Below are positions 51,463 to 62,740 of a stretch of 64,000 nucleotides of DNA, piece by piece. The DNA comes from Toxonevra muliebris (Eukaryota; Arthropoda; Insecta; Diptera; Pallopteridae). The notes below the pieces were generated by a model that made no database searches, was not told the origin of the DNA, and saw only the letters and a program-made list of their open reading frames with translations. Position numbers and translations under genes: made by a program. The stretch lies in assembly GCA_963691655.1 (NCBI GenBank), contig OY829326.1:44295989-44359988 (forward strand), written 5' to 3'. Every line of letters starts with the position of its first letter. Positions within the stretch are counted from its first letter, which is position 1.

Positions 51463-53118
51463 TAGTAACTAATTATATAACATTTCAAATTGTCTTCACA
51501 TTGAGTATTGTATTATGGCATAATTAAATTAATTAGACTGAAATTAAAAATACTGCCACCACTGAAAAAAAATAATAATAATTAAGAAATAATTTCATAT
51601 TGTTTTTTCTGTTACTAAATAAAAAATTATAAGATACTTTTTCAAAATTTAAATATTATGGTTCCTACACAACTAAATATAACTTCCAGAAAGTAATAGA
51701 CAAATATAACTCCAAAATATTTGTACGCAATCGCCTGATAAGATTGCATCTCTCAATTTTTTCTCGTATAGAAAATGGCAACAGCTGGTATACGTTTACG
51801 TGGTATACGAAGCATTTACGAGGGTTTATAATGACTTTTATCTCTTTATACTGTAGTATTTGTAGTTAGTACTTTATCACAGTATATTTCATAAAGTATA
51901 ACTCTCCTTGAGGTATTTTGTTTTTCTGTAAAACTTTTAAAACTTTATCAATGCCCCTTTCGTTTAATAAATAAACAAAATAAATGAGCTCTCCATTTGC
52001 AGTTAATCGCATAAAGTAGCAAACATTAATTTTAATATTTTATTTGAGTACGTACACATTACTGAACGAGGGTTATGTTCATATTCGTACATTCCTTGAT
52101 AGCCAATTATATAAATGGACATGCACATGCCAATAAAATTAATTCAATATAGTGTACAGAATTGACTTTAGAGAAGATGAAGGAAGAAGCTGAAGTATTA
52201 AGACATTGGGATTTAAATGGACACACTTGAAATTATGCCTTTTGGCTGGTATTACGAATTTGAAATTCATAGTGCATATACTTGAATTTATCAATTTACA
52301 TATCAATTAAATGAATTGTTTGAATGCGCTTAACTTTAGAGCTACTAACTAATATCATAAATTACTTACTTACTGCATTGAAGTATTATAAGTATAAAGA
52401 TAAATAAATTTTTCATATTAAAAGCAAATGTTGTTAAGAAAATAGTAATGCATTTACAGAAAAACAGGTATTGATTTCAGTGATTTCTAGGAACTTAATA
52501 AAAGTATCGTGCGGAGGTCCTTAGCAGAACTTAATTACTTAGATTTTTTTCTTTTCATTGTTGCATGTAAATATTCTTCTAAAGTACTAACAGCCCAGTC
52601 GGTAGAGTAAAAAATGCGCCAAAAGTTCATAAAAATTCCTAACTGCGATTTTTTTTCAGTAATTGCTAGTGGGGGTATGATAGATGGAAAAACCACAGAA
52701 ATCAGTTCTGGTGTTACAGAGCGACCCCCCCAAAAAAGTCCCCCCTTTGGTGAAAAAGCCTTTTTGTACTAATAACTGGTTAACCGTTGGAGAAAGCAAA
52801 AAATTATCTGGCACACATAAAAAGCTTAAGTGATTTTCTAACAAAAAGGTATTATGTAATTTTTTCCTGTATGTCATAGTTTTCGAGATATTCAATATTT
52901 AAGAAATTACTAATTTAGTACTTTTAGTATTCTTAAAAGCAATACTGCCGAAATTGTTGCCATAAGGTGTGCGCACGAATAAATTATACCAGAGTTTTTA
53001 AATTCCAACTCTTGTTTGGAGTGTCCGATGAAAAAAATAGCATATCATCATCTTTAATTTTGATGGCAGATGAAACCAAAATAAATTATTTTCATTTCCA
53101 CAAAAGTGCTTGCTAATA
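51463..53118. other. AT-rich intronic DNA, nothing recognised
   Basis: Contains only short frames; the stretch 52650-52760 with C- and G-runs resembles neither end of the transposase fossil that follows. Confidence 0.4.
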
Positions 53119-53868
53119 ATGGATACTCAAGCTGAAATTCGAAAAATCATTCTGATAGTTTTTCAACAAAATCCTAAATGAAGTCACTTAAAATTTGCCA
53201 GGATTGATCGAAAGGTGGGATCTAGCAGAAAATCGCGATTGGTAGACCTACACAGAGCTAAGCGTGTCAAGGAAATTTCCGCAAAGTAAAAAGGGAAGCT
53301 GGCCTTAAATAGTGCAAAGTTCAGAAAGAAATAGAACAAAAAAATTGCAAGCAAATTTATACCAAAATTTCAGTGTTGCATCATGATGACGAAACATGTA
53401 TATCGGCGGACTTTTTGCAACTTCCAAGCAATGACTTTTACGTAGCGGATCAGCGGGGAAATGTACCTGAAAAGTACAAAATCCAAAAAATATCCAAGTT
53501 CCCAAAGAAATTCTAATGTAGCTGAATATTATTTATATCGCTGAATGCTTCAAAAAAGATAAAAACCATTTGTGACGCAGCATAAAGTATTCAACTTATT
53601 TTGGACTGATCTGTTCCTATGGAAAAAACACGTTGTATTGGTACACCAGAAAAAATCTCAATATTATACCTAAAGAGGCTAATCCGCCAAACTGCCCAAA
53701 GCTTGGGACAATGGAACGTTATTGGGCTCTAATTAAGCCGAAACTGAAGAAGACGAATCGTGTAACTAAGGGCATAAGAGAATTTAAGATTAAGTACACT
53801 GCAGCTTCCAAAAACCCTTGATGAAGAAAATTCTTGAAAAAGTTCAGAACTTCTTTAAAAAGCAATAA
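53119..53868 (+). pseudogene. Decayed IS630/Tc1-mariner (DD37E-like) transposase
   Basis: From ATG at 53119 the text reads MDTQAEIRKIILIVFQQNPK then a stop. Fragments in shifting frames follow the 28-kb relative: a GSSRKSR hinge, KREAGLK, CKVQKE, and HHDDETC with the first Asp. Then come FYVADQRGNV and SKFPKKF, FWTDL (second Asp, ~53608), IPKEANPPNCP and MERYWALIKPKLKK (Glu at ~53713). A last in-frame piece ends at TAA 53866-53868. At least three frameshifts and several stops. The motif PPNCP..ER(Y/F)WA suggests the DD37E group; the D-E spacing here is shortened by decay. No convincing terminal repeats were found. Confidence 0.85.
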
Positions 53869-54164
53869 TTATAACTTTTTTTTTTTTCTTTTTTTAATAT
53901 CAATTTAAATGAAGTGAATAAAAAAAACTTTCACATAATTTGGTTTCACGGCTTACTTGATTTATCGTTTTTTCTATGTTACAAGTTTTGCGTGCGCAAC
54001 TTCTTATATTAGACACCTCTTTAATAGTATTTTTATACCAGTTTTTCCAAGCTTTTAAAAAAATTAAGTAAGTAATATTTATACCCAAGTCTAGAGATGA
54101 GTACTGTCGCATAGTAATCTTATTTTGTTTGTTTAAATTAGTGACTATTTTTCTAAAATTTTAT

Positions 54165-54450
54165 TTGGCTCTAAATCAGGTTTCAGAACAAAAAGAAGCT
54201 ATGTTACCTCTCTGGTTCAAGTAACCGAAGCTATTGATGATAATAAAGTAATATTTTTAACCTTTCATAACTTTTCTAAACCCTTTGGCGCTGTTAACCA
54301 CCAAGGTCTTATTAAAATTGTTTAATTAATTAATTTGTATGGCTTCTCTGCTATACTCACGAGATTTTTATCCTCTTATCATAAAGATATATGGATTTCA
54401 AACAGCAGGCTCGGTTTTGGGACCCCTACTTTTTCCTATATTCAGTAATA
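54165..54450 (+). pseudogene. Reverse-transcriptase fragment of a Jockey/CR1-type non-LTR element
   Basis: The + strand reads SGFRTKRSYVTSLVQVTEA, then VIFLTFHNFSKPFGAVNHQG (compare .DFSKAFD.V.H). After a stop and short gap comes YGFSAILTRFLSSY and, in another frame, GFGTPTFSYIQ (compare G.VLGPLLF.IYIND). The first catalytic Asp of the polymerase (DFSKAFD) is replaced. Broken by one stop and at least one frameshift. Confidence 0.75.
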
Positions 54451-54749
54451 AAGTAATAAAAGTTGAAAATTAAGTTCGGAATCATATCAAAAAAAAAAAT
54501 AATACGGTTTATTTCAAGAAAATCCTTTTTACATATTTTTTTTTGTTTAATTTCAAAAGAAAAACCCCGATCGACGGTGCGTATGAGGAACATTAAATTA
54601 AGTAATTGTTTAAAAATTAATTTTTTAATTATATTTAATTCAACTATAAACATGTGAGCTATTAAATAATAAAAAATATATAATTTAATGTTTGTTGTGT
54701 CCACCTCTTGCTTTTTCCCCCTACTCCAAGCTTCTTCAGCTTCCAGTTC

Positions 54750-54930
54750 TTCTTCTCCACATATTTTTTAGAACAACCCAAAAGTTCTCAATAGAGTTCA
54801 GGTCTAGACTTTTTAAGGTCCAGTTATCCGGTTATATTATTTCATTGTGTATTTAATAGAATAAAGTTTACCGATTTTTACTCTACGGTTTGGCGCAGAG
54901 TCATCTTGCGAATCAGGTTGATAATCACTA
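54750..54930 (-). pseudogene. Tc1-like transposase C-terminal remnant
   Basis: On the minus strand 54812-54755 reads SLDLNSIENFWVVLKNMW, close to the Tc1 motif around the third catalytic residue (SPDLNPIEN.W). About 100 bp upstream on the same strand, QDDSAPN resembles the second-Asp motif (QQDNAP.H). Frames between are broken by stops. No inverted repeats were recognised. Confidence 0.7.
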
Positions 54931-54999
54931 AGGATAAGGCATAAATTGTGGCCTTCAAAAAGTTACTAATCGATATATTCAATTGTGTTTTATGTGCTA

Positions 55000-56939
55000 T
55001 TGACAAAACCGGAATCACTACATCTGTAATAAAAAAATATCGACTCATACTAATAATTTGCCGGAAATTTTATCTGTGAAATTATGGTATTTGAGTGCAA
55101 ATTCTTGTTAATTCTTCATCTACTTCTGAACTTGGTCCTTTTTCAAATTGATTTCATTTGATATTCGAACTATTATATCTATTTTCTTTATCACAGGATG
55201 ATGAAATGTGAAAGTTAGTGTAAGAATTATTGGGTATAAACACCGACACGAATGGGATGGGTGAATATTAAACGTAAATTTACAGAAACTTTTTGAATTT
55301 TAAAACGTTTGACATTTTTTTAATCTGAAGATTCCAATTGATCGGGTTTTTTTTTTTGTGAACAAAGTGTATCGCACGGTATAATACAAAAATATTTCAA
55401 AGTCAAACGTCTCATTTTGAAATGAATAAATTGATTAAACTCCGAAAATTCTTTAGAACTATGTAATCTGGTATCGTTGGTATCGCCACACTCTCTTATG
55501 CACTTGGCAAACTGTTGTTTATATTTAAAATTAATTATGTGCTGTGTGTTTTTAAAAACTTTCCAACTAAATATTTTCGTGCGTATCTACAAGTTACGTG
55601 GTTTATGTTTTCAAACTCTGTCGGTCGGTTGGCTAGATACATACTTACATACATACACATACACGCACATCTGTTATACTTGTAAATAAACACATGCATA
55701 CAAAAGTATAAGTACTAGTGCATACATATACCTATACAAGTATATTTTGTTGACAACAAATGTATAAATTTATTGTTGTTGTTGGTATTGTAGTTATTAT
55801 AATAGCAATACCTCTAACAGAGACGAAAATTTGTAATGCGGTGTGTGTGCGGTTTTGTTATTTTACCTGCTCCTCTGTTCCCAGTTAGAATTTGGTTGAC
55901 ATAAAACTTGCATAACTTTTGTTCATTGCTTTGTCTTGTAGTTGAAATTTTATTCTCACTTTTGTTGTTGTTTTGTTAGTAAATTTTGCATATCTCTTTT
56001 AATTTATCTACAAATTTTATGTTTTATTTTTATATATTTTTAAATAATTGCATAGCAAAGTTTGTCGACATGATGGTAAACTTTGCAGAACATACATTCT
56101 CATACTTACACACATGTAAATATTTATATAACTAAAAGTGCTTAGTTTATTTATTTAAATTCAGTTAAATCTGCATAGAAAATTATGTTTTGTTATTTTG
56201 GCTAACCTTAGGAAGTGTCAAGTATTGTTGATTGTTAAGTCTGTCTTAAGTGTGAACGAGAGCACAGGAAACAATTGGGGTCGTAAAGAATTATGCAAGT
56301 AAGTAGTTCTTATTTTAATTATTTAGTTAGGCAAAGCTATGACTTTTTAGTGTTATTTACTAAAAAGTAGAGTGTGGAGTTTTTTTAATTTATGAAATAT
56401 GTCAGCAAGTAATATTTAGATATGCACAATAAGACGATTCAAATATTTTCCCACAAATTGCATAATAAAAAAGGAATCTACGGATGATTTGTCCAAGAAA
56501 CCGTATGTCTAAAATTAATTTCGAACCTCCGCACTTTTTGGAATAGGTATTAGTACCCACCAGGGCTGTATTTATAGGGTGGGTTTTGGGGTTTCTGAAA
56601 ATGAGGGGCAAGTGATTTTCTTAAAAATGTTCATAATGTTATTAATAACACTGCAAAATAGAGTCTTGACAAAAATGTTGTTTCAATTTTAAATTAAATT
56701 TTAAAAATAGAAATGAAAAATTCATAACCACTACCTCTCTTTTTGCTGTTCATTTTAATGCTTCTACAACAATCGAACTTCAGTACATGCAGATGTTAGG
56801 GTGGGGTTTCAGAAATAAAACCCTCCTCTCCCTCTTGGGGCAGTGATTATATTTAATTTCTTGTATTTAAGCATCAGTTTCATAAAAATTAATTATGGAT
56901 ATTTCCACCCCATGATAATAACCTCCTTCTGAAAAAAAA
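55000..56939. other. AT-rich intronic DNA, little recognised
   Basis: TACA repeats at 55640-55670. CAGGGCTGTATTTATAGGG near 56562 looks like one end of a hAT-type element but has no partner. Confidence 0.4.
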
Positions 56940-57290
56940 TCTTGGCTACTGCCCAAATGGGGACGTTATGTGGGTTCATAGTAAGCTCTTGAATCTCGCG
57001 CGGATTTTTCGAGCCCCAGATCAGTAAACACCTGATGCTGTTCGTAGTCTCAAGATTTCAATTCTTAAGTCAATTGAATCTTATAAACATGTAAATGAAG
57101 ATCTATGGTCAAAATTACGCATTGTGGTCGCAAAAATACGTGAATTTTCGTAATAAATTTGAATCATTTGGATTCGTTCTTTCATTGGATAGCACTCCAT
57201 GGTAAATTTTCCACGTTTATAGAGCACACTTGTCCAATCTGCCAAAGTTACTAAAGTTTCCAACCCTGCATCTCTTGTTGAAACACCCTA
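56940..57290 (-). pseudogene. IS630/Tc1-mariner-superfamily transposase remnant, two joined pieces
   Basis: Minus strand: 57203-57081 encodes a helix-turn-helix-like N-terminus (KERIQMIQIYYENSRIFATT). It is followed within ~60 bp by IWGSKNPREIQELTMNPHN and VPIWAVAK (57022-56945), like the core text IWGSENP..I.E..M.P..VTVW of insect transposases. The region with the first catalytic residue is missing between them. Just upstream, AGGGTGTTTCAAC (57289-57277, minus) may be the old terminus. Confidence 0.65.
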
Positions 57291-57466
57291 TGTAATGTGA
57301 ATGTTGGATATTTCCCGGCTATGAAAGTAACACAATTCGATTATTTTTTTTTTACCTGAGTGAGGGAGGACATGAATGACACTTATATTGTACGAGTTAT
57401 AATGAGACGATTTTCATAAGCAAGTTTACTCTTGTAGGTGGCCAATCGGTAGGGCCTTGTAGAAAA

Positions 57467-57570
57467 TTTTTTTTATTTCTGTTTTTGGTTGTTGATCGTG
57501 CCGATCACTGAGGCTGGCCGTCCTGCGTAGCAGTCCAGTATACTAACCACTACGCCATGGTTACTACTAG
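57467..57570 (-). mobile_element. Short tRNA-derived SINE-like insertion
   Basis: Minus strand: box A-like TGGCGTAGTGGTTAGTATAC near 57558, then an arm with ACTGGACTGCTACGCAGGAC. A degraded box B region (GATCGGCACGATC) follows, then an A-rich tail (T-run 57467-57474 on +). Could instead be a decayed tRNA gene copy. Confidence 0.5.
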
Positions 57571-58279
57571 ATCATGTTTAGGTTAAAAATGTATGAGTTT
57601 AAAATTGTTCCAAACTAAAGTGACTCATTTGGCCCTAAGGCAAGGAGCAGTATCATCTTAAAAAACTAACTAATGCATTAACCGATCTCTCAAGAAATAA
57701 AACACTATACAACACTGTTTTTTACCCAGCTTCAAAGTGGATATTTTTATAATATATAATATTTTTTGGACCGCTGAATCCTAATCTACCATCAGTTTTG
57801 TCGTAGCAACTCAGGTTTTTGAGATATAGCCAATTTTTTGATTTTCCTGACATGGGTCGCCATTTTTATCAAAATTACCATTTTTTCGAAATGAAAAGTA
57901 AAACGTCTATATCTTTCTAAAAAGGCAATTAAATTATCTTAAATTTAAGAGTTTATTTGACTCTCTGTTCAATTTCAGTCAAAATTTATAGAGATTCGAA
58001 GTTGAAATTCTTACCAAAAAAAACGTTTTTTTTTTCAATTACCTATTTTTTGGTCATTATTACGTGCTAAAAACGAAATATTCCATCGCTTTTATGAATC
58101 GATAGCGTAAATTCTTGTGCAAAAATTAAGTACTTAGCGATGGGTTTTTGAACTCTAGTTTGGGAGCTACAAACAAAGCACAACGATTTTATTAATCCAA
58201 AAGACATTATGTACCATCAACTTTGGAGATGGGTATTATCATTTTTTTCATTTTGTTGTATAGTGTGATCATACTAATT

Positions 58280-58525
58280 TCAAACATTATAATTGGTCCA
58301 CATATGCATCTTCACATTAGGAGAATGTTTTAGAGTTGATAATTCGCATTTATCTAGATACCGCTCTCGAGAAAGAAGTCGGTTTGATGAATTTTCATCA
58401 GGCCTACACAATTTAAATGTGAAATCGCTTGAAAACGCAACTTGTTTCCACGTTTTATAGGTTTTAGCACAAATAAGTTTTGCCTCTTCAAAGTAGTTGT
58501 TTTCTCTGTTCTGTACTCTCATCAC
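58280..58525 (-). pseudogene. Tc1-like transposase central fragment
   Basis: An 81-codon minus-strand frame contains YKTWKQVAFSSDFTFKL (compare W..V.FSDE..F.L around the first catalytic Asp) and YLDKCELSTLKHSPNVKMHMW (compare ..KC..PTVKHGGGSVMVW). The acidic SDE is replaced by SSD. Both flanks lose similarity. Distinct from the 54.8-kb piece. Confidence 0.55.
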
Positions 58526-58979
58526 TTTAAGGTGTCTTTGGGCAGTTCTGTTTTTTTTCAGACTACTACACGAAGGCCCTGCCTATTTTATCAGTACGTT
58601 CGAACACATATGCAATATGTATGTATAATTTTCTAGTCTAAAGAAAAAATTCTTAAATAATTTTTAATGGTAGGATTTTTTGTCGACGACTGTATATAAA
58701 GTCAATCTTTCATCGATGCACATTTTGCTACAGTTTCCTTTTTTTTATTCTTTTTTTGCTCGCCTCTTTTTTTTTGTATTTTTTTTTATGTACAGCAAAA
58801 GTTTTCGAAAGAATTTTAATTTAAAATGTTGAAGTAGTAGTTATTTGCAGCGCAATTGGAAGCCTTGCAACAGACGACGACAACAGGAAGCAGTGAAAAA
58901 AGATGCAGAAAAACTTTGAAAAACATTTCAAAAAGTTGAATTCATGAGTTTTATGACACTAACGAGTGTGAATGACAAG

Positions 58980-59190
58980 ATGGTCAGGGTGCAACCACAA
59001 CAACAATAGTAGCAGCAGCAGCAGCGGCAGAAATAACGGCCTGCTACTGCCATATGACTGGTGATCATGGTGGCGATGATGGTGACTACGATGATGCTGC
59101 TGGTGATGATGGTAATGTTGCAAATAATATACAGATGTTGGTGATGTTGCTGGCGATGATGCTCATGTTGATGGTGTGACCACAAATAGC
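58980..59190 (+). repeat. Trinucleotide-rich tract (CAG, then GAT/GGT)
   Basis: A CAGCAGCAG run (59012-59025) is followed by ~130 bp of GATGATG/GTGATG text with TGCTGG. It lies inside the 10.9-kb intron. Neither strand carries splice signals or a frame that joins the flanking exons, so I treat it as simple sequence. Confidence 0.65.
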
Positions 59191-59857
59191 AATTTTCGTT
59201 TTAATGGTGTTTATATTGAATTGAATTCAGAGAGGGAGTAATAAAACTGCATCAAAACAAAATGTACTTAAAAGTAATTTCACAAATTACAGCTACCAAC
59301 AACTACATATACTTGAAATACAAGAAAATTCAACCAGCCAGTCAGCAACATTACATTTCTATCTATCAACTTGCTACTTAGAAAGCGAGTGCGAGTACGA
59401 GCTTGTACTCGTGTACATCAGATGTCATAGTAACACTTACACATTATTGTTGTTGTTGTATTATAATGCTAGTTCTTTTCCTTATTTTACATTGCTCAGA
59501 CAAAAACGATTGTTGCTCTTGTTCTTGTCGTTGCTGCTGCTGTTCCACTTTTAGTCAAGTTTTTACTTAATGAATGTCAACATTTTTTAATGTAAGTGAG
59601 AAAACGCACCAAGGAAAAGAAATTGAAATGTTTTTCTTTTCTTCATTCATGTTTTTTGCTGCTTGTTTTTGTATTCGTGTTGTTGCTGTTGTTTTTATCC
59701 CTTTGGTCTACTGCTAGCTTACTTCGTCTTTGACGGTAGCAGCAATGGTAGAAGTATTTGTGTTGTAATTTGTCGTAAAGTCCACTTTTGTTATTTTTGA
59801 CATTTTCTTAATTCCATTTAATTGATTTAAATTAAGCTATTTTTTTATTCCAAACTT

Positions 59858-59881
59858 CTTCTCTCTCTCTCTCTCTCTCTC
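59858..59881 (+). repeat. CT dinucleotide tract upstream of the second-exon acceptor
   Basis: (CT)n ending 49 bp before the exon; it extends the pyrimidine-rich region used for splicing. Confidence 0.85.
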
Positions 59882-59929
59882 TTACATACTTGCCATTTTA
59901 ATCTTTCTCTCTCTTTCTTATCGTTACAG

Positions 59930-60066
59930 GTTGTAATCGCACGTATTATGGGGATATCGGTTTAACATATTCTCTGGAATTACATCGTCCAAAACAGGAT
60001 CGTCTGCCATACGTTTGTGTTTTGACATTTACAGCACAGGGTGGACAACACGGAGATGTAGTACAG
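59930..60066 (+). CDS. Second coding exon of the LDLa gene; start of a CUB-like domain
   Basis: Seen: a strong acceptor (CT-rich tract, TTACAG at 59924-59929) and a donor GTATGC at 60067. The exon is 137 nt. Joining the last C of the previous exon to its first GT gives CGT (Arg), so the phase-1 junction matches exactly, and 45 further codons stay open. The exon encodes a Cys just after the LDLa module, then Arg-Thr-Tyr-Tyr-Gly-Asp-Ile, a segment rich in alternating hydrophobic residues (PYVCVLTFTAQGG) and HGDVVQ at the end. Two cysteines and beta-strand-like text suggest the start of a CUB or CUB-like beta-sandwich. Codon use and absence of stops contrast with the flanking AT-rich intron. The domain must be completed by an exon beyond the window. 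The CUB assignment is an inference from layout and partial pattern. Confidence 0.88.
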
Positions 60067-60467
60067 GTATGCAACCAATTAATGTTTAAACAAAAAACAA
60101 CAAGAATATTTAATAATAGAACAACACATACACATATTAAATTAACTCTCTATACAAGTCAGCTTCATAGACATTTTTAAACCACTGATGGCCCCAGACA
60201 TATCGACTGAGCTCTTTTTATGGATAATATCTAACAACAAGCCAATAATAACAACAAAAAATAAGTATATAGAAAGGTAGTGGTATTTTCTTTCAATATC
60301 TCTATTCAGTGAAAATATTTGAAATCGAAACATGTAATTTTGGGTTACGATTTCAAATATTAGTAGCTTATACAGGATGTTGAAAGACTAAGAACTATCA
60401 CAAAGATTACTGATGAGGAATCGTGGCGGATTCCGAAACGGCCGTCTGATTTGCCCGTCTCTATATA

Positions 60468-61364
60468 CCACCTTGATCAAAAAGTTCTCGGAATTTATTC
60501 AGAAAATTAAAAATACAAGTTTATTCATCTAAATCCATATTGTCCTCTTCAAAGTAATCCCCATCGACTGCAACACACTTATGCCAGCGCTTGATCCAAT
60601 CCTCGAAACATTTTTATATTCGGTTTTCGGTATCTCCATCATAGCTTGCTGCGATTTTTCCATTACTTCTTTTCGGCTGCTGAAACGCGTTCCCGGTAAT
60701 GTTTTTTTTAACTCGATTGAACAGAAAGAAGTCACAGGGAGCCAAATCAGGTGAATTCGATGGCTGTTGAATGGTATTTGTTGCATTTTTCGTCAAAAAA
60801 TTAGGAATAATGATGGCACTGTGAGACGGTGCGTTATCATGGTGCAAAATCCTCGAGTTTTCTGTCCACAATTCTGGTCTCTTTCGGCGAATTTCTTCAC
60901 GCAAACGCCTCATAAGGCCCAAATAATACTCTCTGATGGTCAATTTGCAGTTATTGACCAAAATTTCTTTTATTTTATCAAAGTTTTCGTCAGTTTTCGA
61001 TGTCGACGATCTGCCACATCATCTTCGATTGACTCAGGACCACTTTTTAACGGCTCGTGTCACTGGTAAACGACCGTTTTCTTTAGAGAATCGTTGCCGA
61101 AACACTTTTCCAGCATTTTCAATGTTCGCGCATCATTAAATCCGTTTTTTACGCAAAATTTAATACAATACAATTTAATAAAATTGTAAAAAATCGCCAA
61201 CACACACAGAAATAGATGTACTCTTGGCTACGTAACTTTTCCAAATGTCAAGCTATGACGCTAAGATTTAGAGGGAATATCAACAACAGATGTACCAACT
61301 TAACAAATCGGAATGATGGGAGCGCCACACCGTGGTTATTCCGGGAACTTTTTGATCAAGGTGG
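60468..61364 (-). mobile_element. Internally deleted mariner element with intact terminal repeats
   Basis: TA duplications lie at 60466-60467 and 61365-61366. The 27-bp terminal inverted repeats (60468-60494 and 61338-61364) match except at one position; each starts CCACCTTGATCAAAAAGTTC. Full-length mariners are about 1.3 kb; this is 897 bp. The transposase runs on the minus strand. The element is inserted in a dispersed repeat whose empty counterpart exists at 27.5 kb. Confidence 0.93.
60521..61190 (-). pseudogene. mariner transposase, internally deleted and frame-broken
   Basis: The minus strand shows the N-terminal helix-turn-helix region (..NGFNDARTLKMLEKCFG.., near 61155-61100), a stop after VVYQ, then ..LTIRE fused directly to YYLGLMRRLREEIRRK. 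It continues with HHDNAPSHSA (second catalytic Asp) and SPDLAPCDFFLF (third Asp, DD34D type). The C-terminus, with frameshifts, ends near 60521. The fusion at LTIRE|YYLG removes the central part with the first catalytic Asp. Known: mariner transposases need all three acidic residues, so this copy cannot be active. The C-terminal part lies in a different frame from the catalytic part. Confidence 0.92.
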
Positions 61365-61425
61365 TACACTGTTGTTTTAATGACTACATACGTTTACTCA
61401 GCCTATTATACATTACTTAAAACAA

Positions 61426-62740
61426 TAAATTATTCTTGAACTAAACTCATTTAATCACTATTGACCAATATTGGTTTAAGTGACTCACGGCAGTGAATAG
61501 GTGTTCTGATTAGTGCCTCGGCTAACCATAACTCATAACAATTTAATCGAAGTGACCGTGAAGAATAAGGTATATTTATGGCCTACCAACAAGGAACAAT
61601 AATTGCCATCTAACCTGACACAAATATCAAGTTTCCTTCTGTTCAAAGACATTTTGATAATTGAAATAACTCACCTCACATTTTGGCAGTAATCAGCTGC
61701 TCAGATGTTACCACTGTGTAAGCTCCATCTACCTTGTCTTGTCAATCTTGCTGCAAATGATTTCCTCTACGGGAATTGAGAGTAGTTTACTGTTACACTT
61801 TTGAGCCAAATCTTATAGAAACCAACAAATGAATTCTTTAGGTTTAGGGAATACTTTGTGATACTTTCTCTCTCTCTCTCTTTCTCTCGGCCTCTATAGT
61901 ATGTGGCACTTTCGTTGATTTTAGATTTTACCTCATGTATTAATAAACTCTTGAATGGTTGTTGAAAAAATGTTTTACTGTTTTTCAAATTAAAAAGTAA
62001 GTGATTTTTGTCAGAAAAGATAACTTTTTATAAATCCTAATCAATTTTCAATATACATATTTTTGTAGATAGCTATAAGAAAAAGATGCAACTTTCAAAC
62101 TACTGAAAATGATATATTGTCCATAATCAAAATTATTCTAAAAATATAAAAACGGATTATAAGAAAGTTCAAAAATACCTTGATAGCTAGAACAATTGTA
62201 AATATGTATGATAATAAACGAAGAAAACTCAACTATTCCACCAGTGTGGCATATTTGCATTGTTTAAATTTTTGGAGTTTCTATTCTATACTGTGAATTT
62301 GAGGGGGAAAGAGAATGACAATTTAGACTTCGTGATTTTTTTGGCGACAACTGAAAAAATTGCGCATTTAAGGGTTAAGACGGTATTATCAAATTAATTA
62401 CTTCTACTTTTTTATTAATAGTTCTTTTTTTTCTAAGTGAAACTTTTAAAGGCGAGTTAAGTACATGTAAAAGCACAGAATCGATGTAATGTTGAAATTA
62501 ATGTGGCGCATAAAGTGGTGGGAAACGAAAAGACGAAAACAGCCGAATTTTACTTTGAAAGTGATATATATACAATCAACAAAAGAGGGAGTAAGCAAAC
62601 CAAATCAACTCATGCAAAAACTACACGAATAGCTCTCCCTCTCTCTCTCCCTCTCATATTTGTGTATTAATTTTCACTAAAAGAATTTCTTGCCAACAAC
62701 ACGACTAACAATAATAAGCAAATCATTCTGAAGTCAATGG
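61426..62740. other. AT-rich intronic DNA with CT tracts
   Basis: CT tracts at 61865-61890 and 62636-62655; a short frame at 61767-61988 on the minus strand is a T/CT artefact. An AAGGGTTAA near 62369 may be a single TTAA-type MITE end without partner. Confidence 0.4.

Larger units (their letters stand above)
48996..59929 (+). other. 10.9-kb phase-1 intron of the LDLa gene
   Basis: The intron is bounded by GTGAGT at 48996 and TTACAG at 59924-59929, with a CT dinucleotide tract at 59858-59881 and further CTCTTT text before the acceptor. It contains a hAT-type foldback (50026-50578), a non-LTR tail (51.2-51.5 kb), several Tc1/mariner fossils, an RT fragment and a SINE-like insertion, plus a GT dinucleotide tract at 49129-49148. 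The coding phase matches across the junction, which supports the intron call. Confidence 0.85.
60340..61425 (+). repeat. Dispersed repeat, copy interrupted by the mariner
   Basis: The left part (60340-60467) and right part (61365-61425) together reproduce the 27.5-kb copy. The right part ends GCCTATTATACATTACTTAA. Confidence 0.85.

Noticed and set aside
56562..56640. hAT-like left end CAGGGCTGTATTTATAGGG
   Set aside because: No partner end or 8-bp duplication found.
58928..59185. 85-codon His/Cys-rich minus-strand ORF
   Set aside because: Produced by the GAT/GGT and CAG trinucleotide tract.
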